A stretch of DNA of 64,000 nt from Rhipicephalus microplus (lineage: Eukaryota; Arthropoda; Arachnida; Ixodida; Ixodidae): contig NC_134702.1 in NCBI RefSeq assembly GCF_043290135.1, forward strand, positions 91,859,819 through 91,923,818, read 5' to 3'. Made by a program: the position numbers and the translations under genes. The notes below the pieces were generated by a model. It was not told where the DNA came from. It ran no database searches and was given only the letters and a program-made list of their open reading frames with translations. Shown piece by piece: positions 1 through 10,707 of the stretch (position 1 is its first letter; each line of letters starts with the position of its first letter).

Positions 1-256
1 CGAGCATCAGCGCTTCATATCAGCTTCTGGTGTCGCTAATACACGTGTTCCTGTTGGCACCGTTGCGCAATTGCAAACAACTGGTTATATAAACAGCTGC
101 AACTCTTCAACATATGTCTGCGCGTGCAACATTTTTACACATATTTAGCGTCATGTTATGACGTGTCGCTCAATAAAAAAATTGCAACAAGGTCACCTTC
201 CCTCCGCTTGCTTCGCATAACGTCGATTCCCAGATACGTGGGATCCCGAATTTTTT
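1..256 (+). mobile_element. HINE-A element, 3' part (cut by window edge)
   Basis: This stretch is homologous to 13757-14019: both share the start cgagcatca, several long blocks and the end. It closes with the family's 3' signature: the subterminal repeat ttgcttcgcat (208-218), a hairpin built from gattccca and cgtgggatc (224-245), then a T-rich terminus. The family is defined by comparing seven copies in this window. The 5' half and its microsatellite lie outside the window. Placement in the Helentron-derived group is inferred from architecture. Confidence 0.7.
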
Positions 257-1129
257 GTGTGTTTTTGAATGCGTGCACATTTCACTGTGTTCATGCATGT
301 GGTCGTGCGTGCGTGCGCAACCTAGAACTCAAGAAACGAGGGTAAAGTTAGGACCCAACCTGTCCCTCAATATTAAGGTCGATGCAAAGGTAGAGAGAGG
401 GAAGTCGAGGGCAGCTGTTGAAAGTGAGGTCCCATGACTGCACTTCGATTTCGAAAAGTATGGCTTGGATTAATTGAGATATACAAATGTGAGACATACT
501 ACACAAATTAATCGGGTTCGGCACACTCAGCTTTCTGGTGGGCTCGCGAAATCAAGTTATAGTTATTATATTAGTGATTATTTTATATATCTCACTCTCT
601 GAGTCTTTTTTATAATGTCTTCCTTCTACATATTTTTTTCTTTTTTTTTGTAAGCAATAGTGCAGTTACTGTCTACAGGATACTATACGTTTCTAGGCCA
701 GTCCCTCAGAGAGGTTATATGCCATTGATTTCAGGCTACAAACAAACAAGTTGTCTTAGGTGAATGCATAAGAGGACTGGCGAGTCCTTTTTTAACTAAT
801 GAGAAATGAAAAAAGAAAGACAATCTGTTTTTTTTTTTTTCGTCAGATATGCAGAGTGGTACACAGCAGTATTTTTTACTGAGGCATGCAAATAATGGCG
901 TTTCAATAGCTTCAAAATGAAAATCAAACTCGAACGCATATATCGAACCGGTAGCACGGCCTGACCAAGCCCGGTGAAAACTGCGCGCCGCCATGTTCGT
1001 GTTACTTTTCACCCTCCTTGCATCCGTTAAGCCGTCAAGAAGCACGACTGCAAATTAACTCGCATGAAAACACGAATTCGCGAGCTTCCTAATACGTGCG
1101 GCCGTTGAGCGCCAGCATCCCGTTGGATG
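257..1129. other. Anonymous intergenic DNA
   Basis: I see no gene, RNA or recognised repeat. There are T-rich runs near 627-655 and 829-841. Short ORFs here have no family features. Confidence 0.5.
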
Positions 1130-1692
1130 GATGGATGGATGGATTTATGTGGCTGTACCCTTTAGATCGGGCGGCGGCTAACGCCACCTAGCCGTAATAC
1201 TTAGTGAACTAACCTCTAGATTTATCTTTTTTTTCCCTTTAAATAGTAAAGTTGGACGGGTACTTTGCAGTGAAGGGTTTAACTTTTACTCGTGTCTTGA
1301 CTTAAGCCACCAATCAGATAACCTCCTTCAAGTCAAGTCTACCCGCTTAAAGCCTATTTTGCCCTCTCTGTCCCTAAACCTCAGTGCTTTGAAAAGCTCT
1401 GCGCCATCATCCTGAACTATAGGGTGAAGCCCTTTATAGAACATTATCAAGTGTTCGGCAGTTTCTTCTTCCTCTTCACATGCACTGCATACTGTGTCTA
1501 CCCCTTCGTATTTGGCCCGATATGTCTTGGTTCGCAATACTCCTGTCCTGGCCTCAAACAGTAGAGAACTACCACGAGTATTATCGTAGATTCTTTCCTT
1601 GGCAATTTCCTGCTTAAAAGTTCGATATATCTTTAGTGCGGACTTCCTAATGATGCCAATTCTCCACATGTCAGTCTCCGTTTCCTTCATGC
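1130..1692 (-). mobile_element. 5'-truncated LINE 3' end with (TCCA)n tail
   Basis: The minus-strand reading frame 1328-1690 encodes about 120 residues ending a LINE ORF2. It contains the CSACEEEEETAEHLIMF segment, a zinc-ribbon-like C-x2-C...H motif with acidic run that is typical of the region after reverse transcriptase in many arthropod LINEs. A 200-bp 3' UTR follows and ends in five GGAT units (+ strand, about 1125-1145), that is a (TCCA)n tail on the coding strand. Short tandem tails instead of poly-A are usual in CR1/RTE-like LINEs. The 5' truncation falls just before a palindrome. The clade cannot be fixed without the RT domain. Confidence 0.75.
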
Positions 1693-1707
1693 TGCATGAG
1701 TAGTCTG

Positions 1708-1732
1708 CTGCATGAGTAGTCTACTCATGCAG
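1708..1732. repeat. 25-bp perfect palindrome
   Basis: The sequence ctgcatgagtag, one t, then ctactcatgcag gives 12-nt perfect arms. A direct extra copy of the left arm starts at 1692. It lies at the truncated 5' end of the LINE relic, suggesting a template-switch or repair junction. Confidence 0.85.
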
Positions 1733-2668
1733 CGCCGCCATGCGGCAACAGCGAGCGAAGGAGGAGCGCGTGCTCGATGGCCTGAAGAGAGCGTTCGCCA
1801 AGGCACTGAAAAAAATAGTGGCGCTGGTTCGGCGCCCCGCATCAGTACGTTTCATTTTCATTCTTTTTTTTTAATCTGCATGTTAGTTTATATTTTACGA
1901 CGTCATATCCGTGATGGATATACATCAACGGAGCCGTGGTGGACCTCGGTACAAAACACTTTCGTGTTAAAGCCCACAAAAAATTACAGCTGGTTCCACT
2001 TTGTGAAAGTCATCGAAACAAGGACTCCCGATGCCTTCTTTCACCAGGCTAATGCCTTTCTATGAGTATTTCAAAGTACATCTATATTTTGCAAGTCTTT
2101 CCCAAGTATTCCTGTGTTGAAGCATTGCTCGTTATTTGGTAATCTTTGTTCAGCTATAGGAAACGCATTTACACTACTGCAGACAACCACGTTTTGACCA
2201 GCTTTCACTAATTATTTATTTGTTGCTGTTTTTTCCCCAAGACTTTTTTGTTGTTTCTTAGTCCGCGGGCGTATTGTTCTCAAAGGCCATAAGGATAGTT
2301 CCTAAAGCACCGCTAACAACCTTATGTCCCACGCTATACCAAGAAAGTTTGCAGAAGCAGGGCCAGTAAAGACGGTTCAGAAGAGCACGTCGACTCAACG
2401 AGCCAACCGCCGTATTTGACAAGCATTGTCGACGTGAGTTTCTCCAAATATGAATTGTGTCAAATAACCTGACGACGGTGAAAATACAAGGTTCTAGGAG
2501 CTCAACAATCGCGTAGCAATGCACGGAGCACAAGCCAGACGATGGCAGCGCCCGCGATGGAAACAGGTTAAAGCGTACCAGCACAACAGTAAAACCATGC
2601 AGTTATATCACACAACGCATATATACAGCCATGTTGCTACGCGGTGAGGTGCCGCAGCTTTCAATAAC
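1733..2668. other. Anonymous intergenic DNA
   Basis: No recognised gene or repeat was found. Some ORFs of about 110 codons occur on both strands but have no motif. Confidence 0.45.
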
Positions 2669-2840
2669 TGCTGGGGTTTCACGTGCCAAAACCACTGTAT
2701 CATTACGCATGAGAGACGCAAGAGTGGAGAGCTCCGGAAATTTCGACTATCCGTGAGGGTTTAACACGCGCCGAAATCTAAGCACAAGGACCTCCAGCAT
2801 TCCTGCCTCAATCGAAAATGCGACCTTCGGGTTGGCCACC
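2669..2840 (-). mobile_element. Degenerate Ruka-type SINE
   Basis: Reading left to right this is the reverse complement of the SINE: ctggggtttcacgtgcc, then gagagacgc, gagctccggaaatttcga, and a diverged remainder. Many substitutions and no clear target duplication point to an old copy. The tRNA-like head is not readable. Confidence 0.6.
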
Positions 2841-3707
2841 GAGCAGCGCTCTACCTCCGCGGCGGTGTGCAACGGCTTGCATTGTATCGTACATTTAGTC
2901 ATGGCAGCGCGGTAAAAGCCGTACCACGTGCAGCCAAAAGCACAATGACTCGAATACAACGATTCAGCCAGCACCGCTCTAAACTCCACTGCAAGACACG
3001 GACCTGCAGGTGCAAAGAATTGCGTAGAGGTCAATCAGGGCAGCTCTATATACGCGCCCAGCTGTTATGGACGATGAGCATCGCAGACCGGGATTGGGTA
3101 TAGGTTGTTACTGCTGTATGTGCAGGTATACACCAAGATTTAGTGAAAAAAATAAAAAGGGTACTTGGTAAGCAAATGAAGCTAGGGTCTAGCAACGGAG
3201 TCGTCGAGTCCGGTGGCCCGCAAATATCTCGCACAACTGGAGTGCTGACAAATTCTTCGCTAAAAACAGCGACGCGCGCACACTTTTACGACCCGTGTCA
3301 AGGTGTGACGAGTGTGCACCACGTGCGCTGCTTGCTCTTAGTTAGCCGGCTTGTGACATTGACTCCGAAAAAAGTGGTTCGTCCTTTCCTCCTCTCTGCT
3401 GACGCGTTTCCCGAACCACACGCTCCTTTTTGCTTGCGCTACAGTTGTCTGGTTGCCTTAGCTTTTAGATATATAGCTGGTTGGGTACAAAGCTTTCCGC
3501 TGTATATTTTCAGCGTTTGACAGGCTGACTTTTTCTTTTGTTCTTAGAGCGATGTTTCTTTACCTCTATCTGCCCCGTCCCCTGTCTTTCTCTCTCCAAG
3601 CTTGTCGACAAAATAAACCTCTGTAGACGACCAAACGAGTGCGCCAACTGTTTCTGCGACGAGGTCTTGCATTCGTGCCTCAGACAGTGAACCATTGCCC
3701 TAGCTGA
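2841..3707. other. Anonymous intergenic DNA
   Basis: No family motif was found in the ORFs here, including one of 125 codons at 3143-3520. No repeat shared with the rest of the window was noticed. Confidence 0.4.
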
Positions 3708-3935
3708 CGGCATTGTAGCGCTTATGGTGTTCGACCATACTGACCCGAAAGTCGTGGGATTGAATCCCAGCAGCAGTGGCCACATTTGAGACGCAGGCGA
3801 AAAGGCTTGAGGGTCGGGTTTTTAGGTTTAGGCGCACGTTGAAGGACTTCCGGTGGTTGAAATTTCCGAAGCCCTCCACTGCGGCGTCTACAATAGCCAT
3901 ATCGTGGCTTTGGGACGTCCCACACAATACCGTAT
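3708..3935 (+). mobile_element. Degenerate Ruka-type SINE with tRNA-like head
   Basis: A diverged tRNA-like head includes the B-box-like gattgaatccc (3758-3769). It is followed by the SINE body: gcacgttgaagga, gtggttgaaatttccg, ccctccactgcggcgtc and tggctttgggacgt. The 3' CAAT tail is reduced to cacaatac. The order of blocks matches the intact copies at 6349 and 52193, so this is an old full-length insertion. Confidence 0.7.
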
Positions 3936-3974
3936 TATTGTCGTGTTAACTGTACAGCCGGCTGTTGTGGATAG

Positions 3975-4045
3975 GGTTTATCCATTCGCGCGACTAGCAA
4001 CGCGACCACTGGCGAGTGGAGAGCAAAAAGCGACTGAATTAAGGG
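3975..4045. mobile_element. Fragment resembling the Harbinger-like terminal region
   Basis: The blocks gcgcgactagcaac, gcgaccactggcg and caaaaagcgactga occur in the same order as in the left terminus of the element at 20431. Only about 70 bp are recognisable and no partner end was seen. Confidence 0.35.
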
Positions 4046-4060
4046 GACCGACGTTTACAG

Positions 4061-4593
4061 CTTCCTGCGACCTATAGCAATCGACACACATAATTCACGT
4101 CTGCACGCATATGACTCTCATTGCCATGGCCCCGAAAAATAAGCCGTCGTTTTGCTCGTGTGCATCTGATTCCCCAAAGAAGAATAATTAAGTGGTTCGA
4201 AACGAAATTACATAAAAGGAACTGGAGCACATACTTCAAGCCCTTCAATAGGTGTCACATGAGAAAACACTGCTGACAGTTCGAAATAGTGCGCCTTTTG
4301 CCAGGAAGGACCGCTCGCTTTTCAAGTCTTGTAATCGCCATTACGCCCATGCGACGAAGCACTGAACCCACGGAAGCAAACGGACGATGTTAACTTTATC
4401 GCAAAATATTGCTATAGCGTACATTCGAATCGTTTTAAACTTATTTTACGAGGCCATTCAAAACAAAATGCAAGGTTTCAATCTATGAGTTACTTCTGAA
4501 TACCGACGATGTTGGGCTATGTTGGCTATAAATTTTTGCAAAAATATAAATTCAAGGCATTTAGGGAAGAGGAACCTACCGGTGAAAATATTC
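4061..4593. other. Anonymous intergenic DNA
   Basis: AT-rich sequence with no recognised feature. Confidence 0.4.
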
Positions 4594-4918
4594 AGAGCAT
4601 ATCCACGGAGTGAATGATGGTGAGTGGGGCGATGCGTGCGTCCGTCCGCTCCTATCAGTAGATCACGCATCGGTCGGACGTACGTACGGACGGACGGACG
4701 GACGGATAGACGCTTCGCCCCAATCATCATCATTCAATCGGTGAATATGCTGTGGATTTCTTATTATACGAAAGCCGCTAACATCATCTATAGCGATACT
4801 ATTTCCAAGTACATATACACACAACGACATCTAGTGAAGAATTCTTAAACCAACTAGACGGGGCTACTACAACATACAACTACGAGGCAACGACCCTAAG
4901 GAGCTTCGCCCCTAAAAG
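4594..4918 (-). mobile_element. HINE-B element
   Basis: The left end has the family 3' terminus in reverse: agcatatccacggagtgaat, then gagtggggcga. The right end has ggagcttcgcccctaaaa. The subterminal repeats GGGGCGAAGC and GCTTCGCCCC (one mismatch on the left) face each other, and a short (GGAC)n tract lies inside at 4676-4706. A second, inverted copy of the hairpin end lies at 4712-4751, so this copy carries an internal inverted duplication of its terminus. No target duplication is visible, as expected for Helentron-type integration. Confidence 0.7.
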
Positions 4919-5220
4919 TTGTTTGAGCAGGCCGGACCATATTGTTGCTACCAAAAAAGTGTTTTTATCTCAGTTTCAGTTAAAGTTCTTTGGCTCTTTT
5001 AGAAAAATAAAACAAAAACTTCACAACTCTGAATGAGGCATGCGTGTGCGTGCGACTCCCTTGCGTCTGCCCTTGTCTTAAAACAAAAAGGTTGCTGCTG
5101 CATACAGCTGTAACAATGCTGGGTTGCTTCCCGGAAAGAGGGGACAGCGCTTGGGCTGTGATTCAAATGACTATTCAGAAATGTAAACTTACCAACGCTT
5201 CAAGTGTCAACGACGGCCCG
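4919..5220. other. Anonymous intergenic DNA
   Basis: About 300 bp with nothing recognised. Confidence 0.4.
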
Positions 5221-5265
5221 TTTTTAAATGCGAATCATTTCTTAGCGAGCTTCGGCGACTTTGAG

Positions 5266-5267
5266 CG

Positions 5268-5340
<73 letters not shown>

Positions 5341-5341
5341 G

Positions 5342-5384
<43 letters not shown>
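5266..5384. repeat. (TATC)n microsatellite, about 30 units
   Basis: A tetranucleotide tract with a single GTCT unit at 5341. It lies immediately inside the 5' block of the HINE-A element, as in the copies at 13069 and 61068. Long open frames across it are artefacts of a repeat with no stop codons. Confidence 0.95.
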
Positions 5385-5837
5385 CGCCGCCTACGACTTT
5401 TAGCTCTCCTGGTCATTTAGATAATGGTATCGATACCAAATTTCGTATGGCATAACATGACTATATGAAGAATATATTTGACTAGTCATAACATGAAAAT
5501 CATGATATTTATGTCATGAATGTCATGATTTACATTTAATGGTCCTGCAGCTCTTGCGGTGGTTTCGTTCACATGACATGTTGCAAAACTGGTATGGCAT
5601 GGCATGATTGCATGGCGAACACAAGTGACAGACCCTTACATGAAAATCATGACATGCGTGTTATGTAACAACATGACTACATACCACTCTCATGACGCGC
5701 TCGCGGCCGTTTCGCTAGCTTCACATATGCCAAATTTGGTATTATATCACGTCAATGGATGACGAAGGTATGTGACTAGTGCAAACATGATAATTATGAG
5801 ATGCTTGTCATTTGAGAACATGACTACATGCCTCAGT

Positions 5838-6210
5838 CAAGGCGTCAATACATTTTGACGTAACGCGGTGCACGTGCTCGTCGGCGTTCATTTTGTCGCG
5901 TCACGCCGGCGTTGCCATGCCAGGCACCGGTCCTGCCACATACACGCAGGCGCGAACCGCGCTGCGTTGCTTTGGCGCATGCGCGTCTCAGCGGGTCCGG
6001 CGTCCCTCCGTCACAAAAAGAGGGAGACGCAGTGTTGTCTGGGTAACGCATCGGCGCGAATTTCACGCCGGTTGCCATGGGGCCGTGCTGACGGACGCTG
6101 GTCGCGCCGGTCACGCCCGGCGTCAGACTATAGTGTGCTGGCGTTGTGCTAAGGTATCTTCGCTGTGCCCAGCGTACGCGCGCGTCAACGCTACATTGGA
6201 GTATGTTGGG
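5838..6210 (+). repeat. GC-rich module inside HINE-A
   Basis: This block of about 370 bp is far more GC-rich than the repeats around it. It is shared, in reverse orientation, with 52750-53143 but absent from the HINE-A copy at 60124-61423. Its edges look like imperfect inverted repeats (cagtcaaggcg near the left, gtcaacgctacattgga near the right). Overlapping ORFs on both strands have no known motif. It may be a separate transposon or a captured sequence. Confidence 0.55.
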
Positions 6211-6348
6211 CCCTTCATGATGTGCTCGCGGCTGTTTTGCTAGCACCACACATACCAAATTTGGTACTACGAGACGTCAATAGTTGACAAAATATATTAC
6301 TGGTGCAGACATGATATTCCTGACATGTGTGTCATGTAAGAACATGAC

Positions 6349-6586
6349 GCCCCGCCGCGGTGGTCTAGTGGCTAAGGTACTCGGCTGCTGACCCGCAGGT
6401 CGCGGGTTTGATTCCCGGCTGCGGCGGCTGCATTTCCGATGGAGGCGGAAATGTTGTAGGCCCGTGTGCTCAGATTTGGGCGCACGTTAAAGAACCCCAG
6501 GTGGTCGAAATTTCCGGAGCCCTCCACTACGGCGTCTCTCATATTCATACGGTAGTTTTGGCACGTTAAACCCCACAAATCAATCA
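6349..6586 (+). mobile_element. Ruka SINE, full length
   Basis: It begins with a tRNA-like head (gccccgccgcggtggtctag) with A-box-like tggtctagtgg and B-box-like ggtttgattcc. The body has gatggaggcggaaatg, ccccaggtggtcgaaattt and ctccactacggcgtctc, and it ends in caaatcaatca. It is flanked by a perfect 15-bp target duplication, atgtaagaacatgac, at 6334-6348 and 6587-6601. It therefore inserted into an existing HINE-A by target-primed reverse transcription. The head is not a functional tRNA gene. Confidence 0.95.
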
Positions 6587-6862
6587 ATGTAAGAACATGA
6601 CAACATAACACGCTAACTGCGTGCTCGTCCATGGCCGTTTCGCTAGTTCCACGTATACTAAATTTGGTATCACGTGACGTCAATAGATGACGAAGTTAAA
6701 CGACACATCTAAACATGATAATCATGACACGGAAGTCATGTACGGCATCATTTACCTTCAACTCGCAACGTTGTGCTGATTTTAAATTGACATATCAACC
6801 TTTCTTATTCGTGCTTCGCATATCACAGATTCCCACTGTGCGTGGGAAATGCCAGTTTTTTT

Positions 6863-7147
6863 TAGATGAGAACCGAAAATGAATTAGATAGTAAGGTTGC
6901 ACGCATTTCTCGCTGCAAAAAAAAAATAATTTCTTTCCCGCAAGCACGCGGTAATGCGCATTGCGCGCTTCAATTAGACACCGAATGACTGCAGAACGCA
7001 AGGCCTCCATAAAAGACGACGCAGGCAATCAGGTATTATGAGAAGAGTAACTTTTTTTGAGAGCTGTTATTTGGCATTTCGTACAGTCCGTGAACAAGTG
7101 ACAGCAGAATTTCTCCCATTTCATCGAAGTTAAGTACAACAAGAATA
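6863..7147. other. Anonymous intergenic DNA
   Basis: Nothing recognised. Confidence 0.4.
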
Positions 7148-7206
7148 ATAAAAAACATGCCACGCGATTCACAAAGTGAATGCTGATGATGGAGCGAAGC
7201 TCCTTG
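7148..7206 (-). mobile_element. HINE-B-like 3' end fragment (subfamily with ggagcgaagc)
   Basis: The pattern aaaaaacatg, gattcacaaagtgaatg (a small hairpin), gatgatggagcgaagc parallels the reverse of the end at 36010-36069. Only the terminal 60 bp are present. Confidence 0.5.
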
Positions 7207-7375
7207 AGCGATTATGAAATGTCTATGAATTGCTTATTAAGTGATTACGACGGTACCAGGTGATCGCCGGAGTGCGCCTACGGAAGCAGGTCGCGTCGGT
7301 TGCGCCTCACGTCGCACTTTACGACCATGTCTATACGGCACTCGCGTTTTGCTTGCACCCCATCGCTGTGTTAGG

Positions 7376-8458
7376 CGTGGAGTTTCCTATATGTACAATA
7401 ACTCTGGCGCTAGTGTCTACGAGAGCCGTGACGCATGGCGCTTCCGCGAGCATGGGGATTAGGGTAGTACATGGATTTGCTTAGTCTTCGTACTTTATGT
7501 TCCTTATGGCTTCGCGTCACTTGAAGCTGCTTTGTCACAAAACAACAGTAGGGAAATGTTTGGTAGTTACATTTCACCACGTTCACCTTCTAGGATGTGG
7601 GAATCAAGGCTAGCCTGCCGCCTTTGCGCGGACTTTGCGCCTATTTCTGCCGTTTTTATATCACGACATGACTCCCCTCCTCCGCAGTCTGCCGCGCTGG
7701 GAGTGACGTTAAACCCCTCTCATATGGTAGCGGATGTCGACTGTGGCGCCATGCGCGGAGTCTCTCAAGACTTTTAGCACGCGCGCATCGGAAGTGAGTA
7801 AGATCTCTTCGGGACAGCTTACGGTAAGCACGAATTTTCTTTTCCGTCCATCGACTCCCAATGTTTTGGGCTCGTCGTACTTCGCCAAAGGCGCCTTGCG
7901 CCCGCAGCGAACGCTCACATTTTGTTGCCCCTTGCGAACGTTAGGCCGAAGAGTGGTGCGGCGTCATCTGTCCCCATGAACCACTTTTGCCCACGGAGAC
8001 GTGCTCACGGCACACTGTGTAGTACTTCTCGCCCGTGGCGTGGATAAGCCCGTTTGCTTTCCCGCCGCGCCTTTTGCAATGGGCTATGTACTGCATTTTG
8101 GCGTTGCCGCAGATAATTAAGTGTTCCGACCTTGAGCAGTACCGTGTTCTCGCCACGGTGACGGTTAACCTGTGCCGTGCGGCTCGCTAAGACTGGACCC
8201 ACGCTAGTGGCCGTAATCCTTCTGGATACGTGTACACTACAAGGGTCACCATTTAAATCAGCTCATGAAGTTCAACGCCGTTTTTTTTTTTCATTCGAAA
8301 CAAGACCAAAACATAGCAATAAACAAAGCCACAAGTGCGTTGCCCGCCCGCAAGCACGAAGACTATAGGCAGATCCATGCCTTACCCATAATTCCCATGG
8401 TCGCTGAACGATCGCAGCACCACAGCTACCTCTAGTTAATTTTAGGAAACTCTATGGT
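7376..8458. mobile_element. TIR element, long relative of the 30503 MITE
   Basis: The left end reads gagtttcctatatgta...aactctggcgctagtgtc and the right end reads ctctagttaattttaggaaactctatg; these are inverted relatives. The same ends bound the 447-bp element at 30503-30949, and the last 250 bp of the two elements are alignable (acatagcaataaac, cccgcaagcacgaagac, cgatcgcagc). The extra 600 bp here could be the remains of a longer source element. A minus-strand frame near 7941-8156 has scattered Cys/His residues but no secure family match. No target duplication is readable. Confidence 0.65.
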
Positions 8459-9034
8459 GCCCAACGTGTCTAGTCATGCAAGAAGGGAGACGCGTGCATC
8501 ACATTACATTCTGACCGACCCCGTCGCAGTGGGCACAAGCGTTCACCGAACCACGGCCTCTGAATATTATCCAGTGGCCGTGGGCGAACCCACTTTGAAA
8601 ACCACAAAGTGACGGAGGGGCGCACGGATGGACGGAAGGGCGGGTGGATGCATGGACCCGCGCACGGAAGGACAGGTGGACAGATACAACGATGTACGGA
8701 CTGACGGACGAATACAGAGATGCACGGAAGGACGGACAGATGAACGGACAGAGTACGGTCTATTTTCAAAGGGACACTAAACTAAAATAACAATTTTTGT
8801 CAGAATGAGAAGTCAATGTATGAAAACGTCTAAAACGAGACAATATTATCAAAATCAGTGCCCTACTTACTAAGAAATTAAGGTAAGGGCACAAGAACAC
8901 GTGTGCCAGGAGTAGGACATTCGCAACATAATGCCGATGACGTCGACTCACCACCTACAATTAATCACGAGTAATCGAACTAGCTGCACTAAACTAAGAA
9001 CCTTCCGTGCATCAAGAGACGCTGTAGTATAGTA
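8459..9034. other. Anonymous DNA with degenerate GGAC repeats
   Basis: Between about 8610 and 8755 there are irregular ggac/ggat/ggaa units like those inside HINE-B elements, but no clear element ends. The rest shows nothing recognised. Confidence 0.4.
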
Positions 9035-9500
9035 GGCGTAGAAAAGTTTATTATGTACCTGATCCAGACAGGCTAGAACTCCAGCGCCCCGAGGTATACA
9101 CAGGGTGAAGAGCGAAGTCCGCCAGGTTGGTGCCCCTATTCCAGGGCCCCACTGGCGCGAGCCATCTGTTCAGCTCTGTGGATAAGTCGCAGTTGATCCA
9201 CCAGGGCTGGGCTATAGACAGCAGCGCCTCCCATTCCTCCCATGTGCCATTGGATTCATGTTCTTTATTGTGCTCTGCACATTCCCACGTGATGTGAAAG
9301 AGTGTTGGGGTGGCTCCACACCACGGGCATATATCTCTGTACGCTGTGGGGTAGATGATGTGGAGAGTGTGCAGGTTTATGCAAGTGTTAGTCTGTATGC
9401 TTCTTAGCGCTGTTGCCTCCGCAGCGCTGAGCTTGCTATGAGGACGTGGATACAGCTGCCTATTTTCCCTGTGGTAGTTTAGAATCGTTGTGAAACAAAG
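9035..9500 (-). mobile_element. C-terminal tail and 3' UTR of an RNase H-bearing LINE
   Basis: The minus strand reads continuously into a LINE C-terminus containing KLSAAEATALRSIQTNT, the zinc-binding pattern CPWCGATPTLFHITWEC and a Trp-rich end. This matches the post-RNase H tail of I-like tick LINEs. It ends with aataaactttt at the left edge, near a stop codon. RT and RNase H domains are missing, so it is a 5'-truncated insertion of about 460 bp. Confidence 0.8.
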
Positions 9501-9599
9501 ATCCAGAGGTGTAGGGTCATCAATTGCATTGTCTTGAGTGGCTCGGTGATTTGTGAAACGTAATAAAATGCTGCTTGTTCGTTTCTGTTTGATCCATAG

Positions 9600-9656
9600 A
9601 AAAAAATGACAGCATATTCACGGGGTGAATGATTGGGAATGGGGCGAAGCTGGGTC
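9600..9656 (-). mobile_element. HINE-B 3' end fragment
   Basis: gacagcatattcacggggtg, aatgattgggaatggggcg, then aagc: the family 3' terminus in reverse. The following 170 bp are GC-rich and unlike other copies, and the opposite end was not found. Confidence 0.55.
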
Positions 9657-9828
9657 CGCACGCCGCTGCCGCGCCGTTTCGACTTCCCGTTATCGTACGC
9701 CGGGATGTTGTCGCCGCGCACCTTGACGGCACGCTTCTGCCTCGCGCGCTTGCACATCGGGGTTCCCTCTTAGAGCGCACGCCACTCTGCAGCCTTGTCC
9801 ATCCGCCGACGCTGCGATCTTGAAACCG

Positions 9829-10400
9829 TCAAGATTTTCCAGGACATACACAAGACTTTCTCATAATACTTAACTGGGAATTGGGGCCCACCATACGCTT
9901 GTGCAACAGAATTTTGTAGTAGTGACGAAGTTTGCGAATTGTTTTGTTAGCATGTTACATTTGTGGGCAGTAGAAGCACATTACGATAAAGGTACTTGCG
10001 CCAACGAGCAAGATGTTTCAGCCACAACATATTGAATTCTCTGGTCTAATAAATGCAAAGAATAAAATTTTAAAAACTGTGCAAGCTTCCCGTAACGACT
10101 AACATGGTTGCTTCGCATGATAAATGAGTATAACTGAGTATCAAGGCGGTATTATTGCGCTTATTTAACAATTTCGTATTCAAACGTGAATGGAGTCTCT
10201 GTCAGGGACTTTCAAGGGACGGCTTACTGCTATCCCACGGTTGAGTACCGAGTAACCGAAATCGTTAAAATTTTTGTCTAAACACATTGCTAACATTCAA
10301 ATCTTTCTTAGGGTGACGTTGCCCTCCAATAGTAGAGTACTAAGTACTCTAAATCGTTAACCACTCTTTCTTAACACATCTTCACCAAGTCTTGTATACT
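9829..10400 (+). repeat. Dispersed repeat R1, copy 1, ending in hairpin minisatellite units
   Basis: It is colinear with 19609-20255: shared blocks include ggacatacacaagact, aattgttttgttag, gataaaggtacttgcgcc and ccgtaacgactaac. Its right part carries two units of the hairpin family (gttgagtaccgagtaacc at 10233; gtagagtactaagtactc at 10332) with flanks cgttaa and ctaaacaca. No coding frame is recognised. The pair may belong to one longer unknown transposon. Confidence 0.7.
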
Positions 10401-10690
10401 CTGTACATATATCAACATGTACATTGTCCATATTGTGATTAGTGTGTATATGTAGTGTATGTAGTGATTAGTAACATGTGTTGGGGACACCCTACGGACT
10501 TGGACACTTATGTTCAAATGTGTCATGTATGTTGTGATTTGTCATTTGTTTGTTATTGTGCTTGTTGTATAGACGCTCGTTCCATAGGTTTGTTGCGTCC
10601 CACGATTGAATAAACTTTTTTCTAAACACGAAACCAAGTTGATCGCTTTTTTGGTGACGAGCTAAGCAGCACGTTAAAGGAAGTCCTTAG
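10401..10690. other. AT-rich DNA upstream of a LINE ORF1
   Basis: Low-complexity T/G-rich sequence (gtgtatatgtagtgtatgta near 10443). It may contain a 5' UTR of the LINE that follows, but I see no start signal. Confidence 0.35.
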
Positions 10691-10707
10691 GCTGGTGGGC
10701 GCCCATC

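Larger units (their letters stand above)
5221..6862 (+). mobile_element. HINE-A element, near complete
   Basis: The 5' end is tttttaaatgcgaatcattt followed by cttagcgagcttcggcgac and a (TATC)n microsatellite. About 1.2 kb of degenerate repeats follow: blocks such as accaaatttggta, gatgacgaaggt and catgataat recur at 170-190 bp. The 3' end has tgcttcgcat (6813-6822), a hairpin from gattcccac and gtgggaaat (6829-6850), then a T run. The 5' tgcgaa and 3' ttcgca subterminal repeats are inverted. A GC-rich module (5838-6210) and a Ruka SINE (6349-6586) lie inside. Comparison with 52104-54374 (reverse) confirms both ends. Confidence 0.75.

Noticed and set aside
5261..5455. Open frame rich in SIYLSIYLS repeats (also 61049-61414)
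   Set aside because: It is a translation of the (TATC)n/(GATA)n microsatellite, which has no stop codons in some frames. No real start context and no family.
5845..6258. 137-codon minus ORF as a gene
   Set aside because: It lies in the GC-rich HINE-A module; the second copy does not keep the same frame over its length.
6349..6425. tRNA gene (also 52193-52270, 47640-47713)
   Set aside because: The tRNA-like sequence is the head of a SINE with a conserved body, CAAT tail and target duplication; the anticodon arm is not a clean tRNA.
8004..8156. THAP domain in the TIR element
   Set aside because: Only scattered Cys/His and a weak resemblance around TVCREH; spacing does not meet the C2CH pattern.
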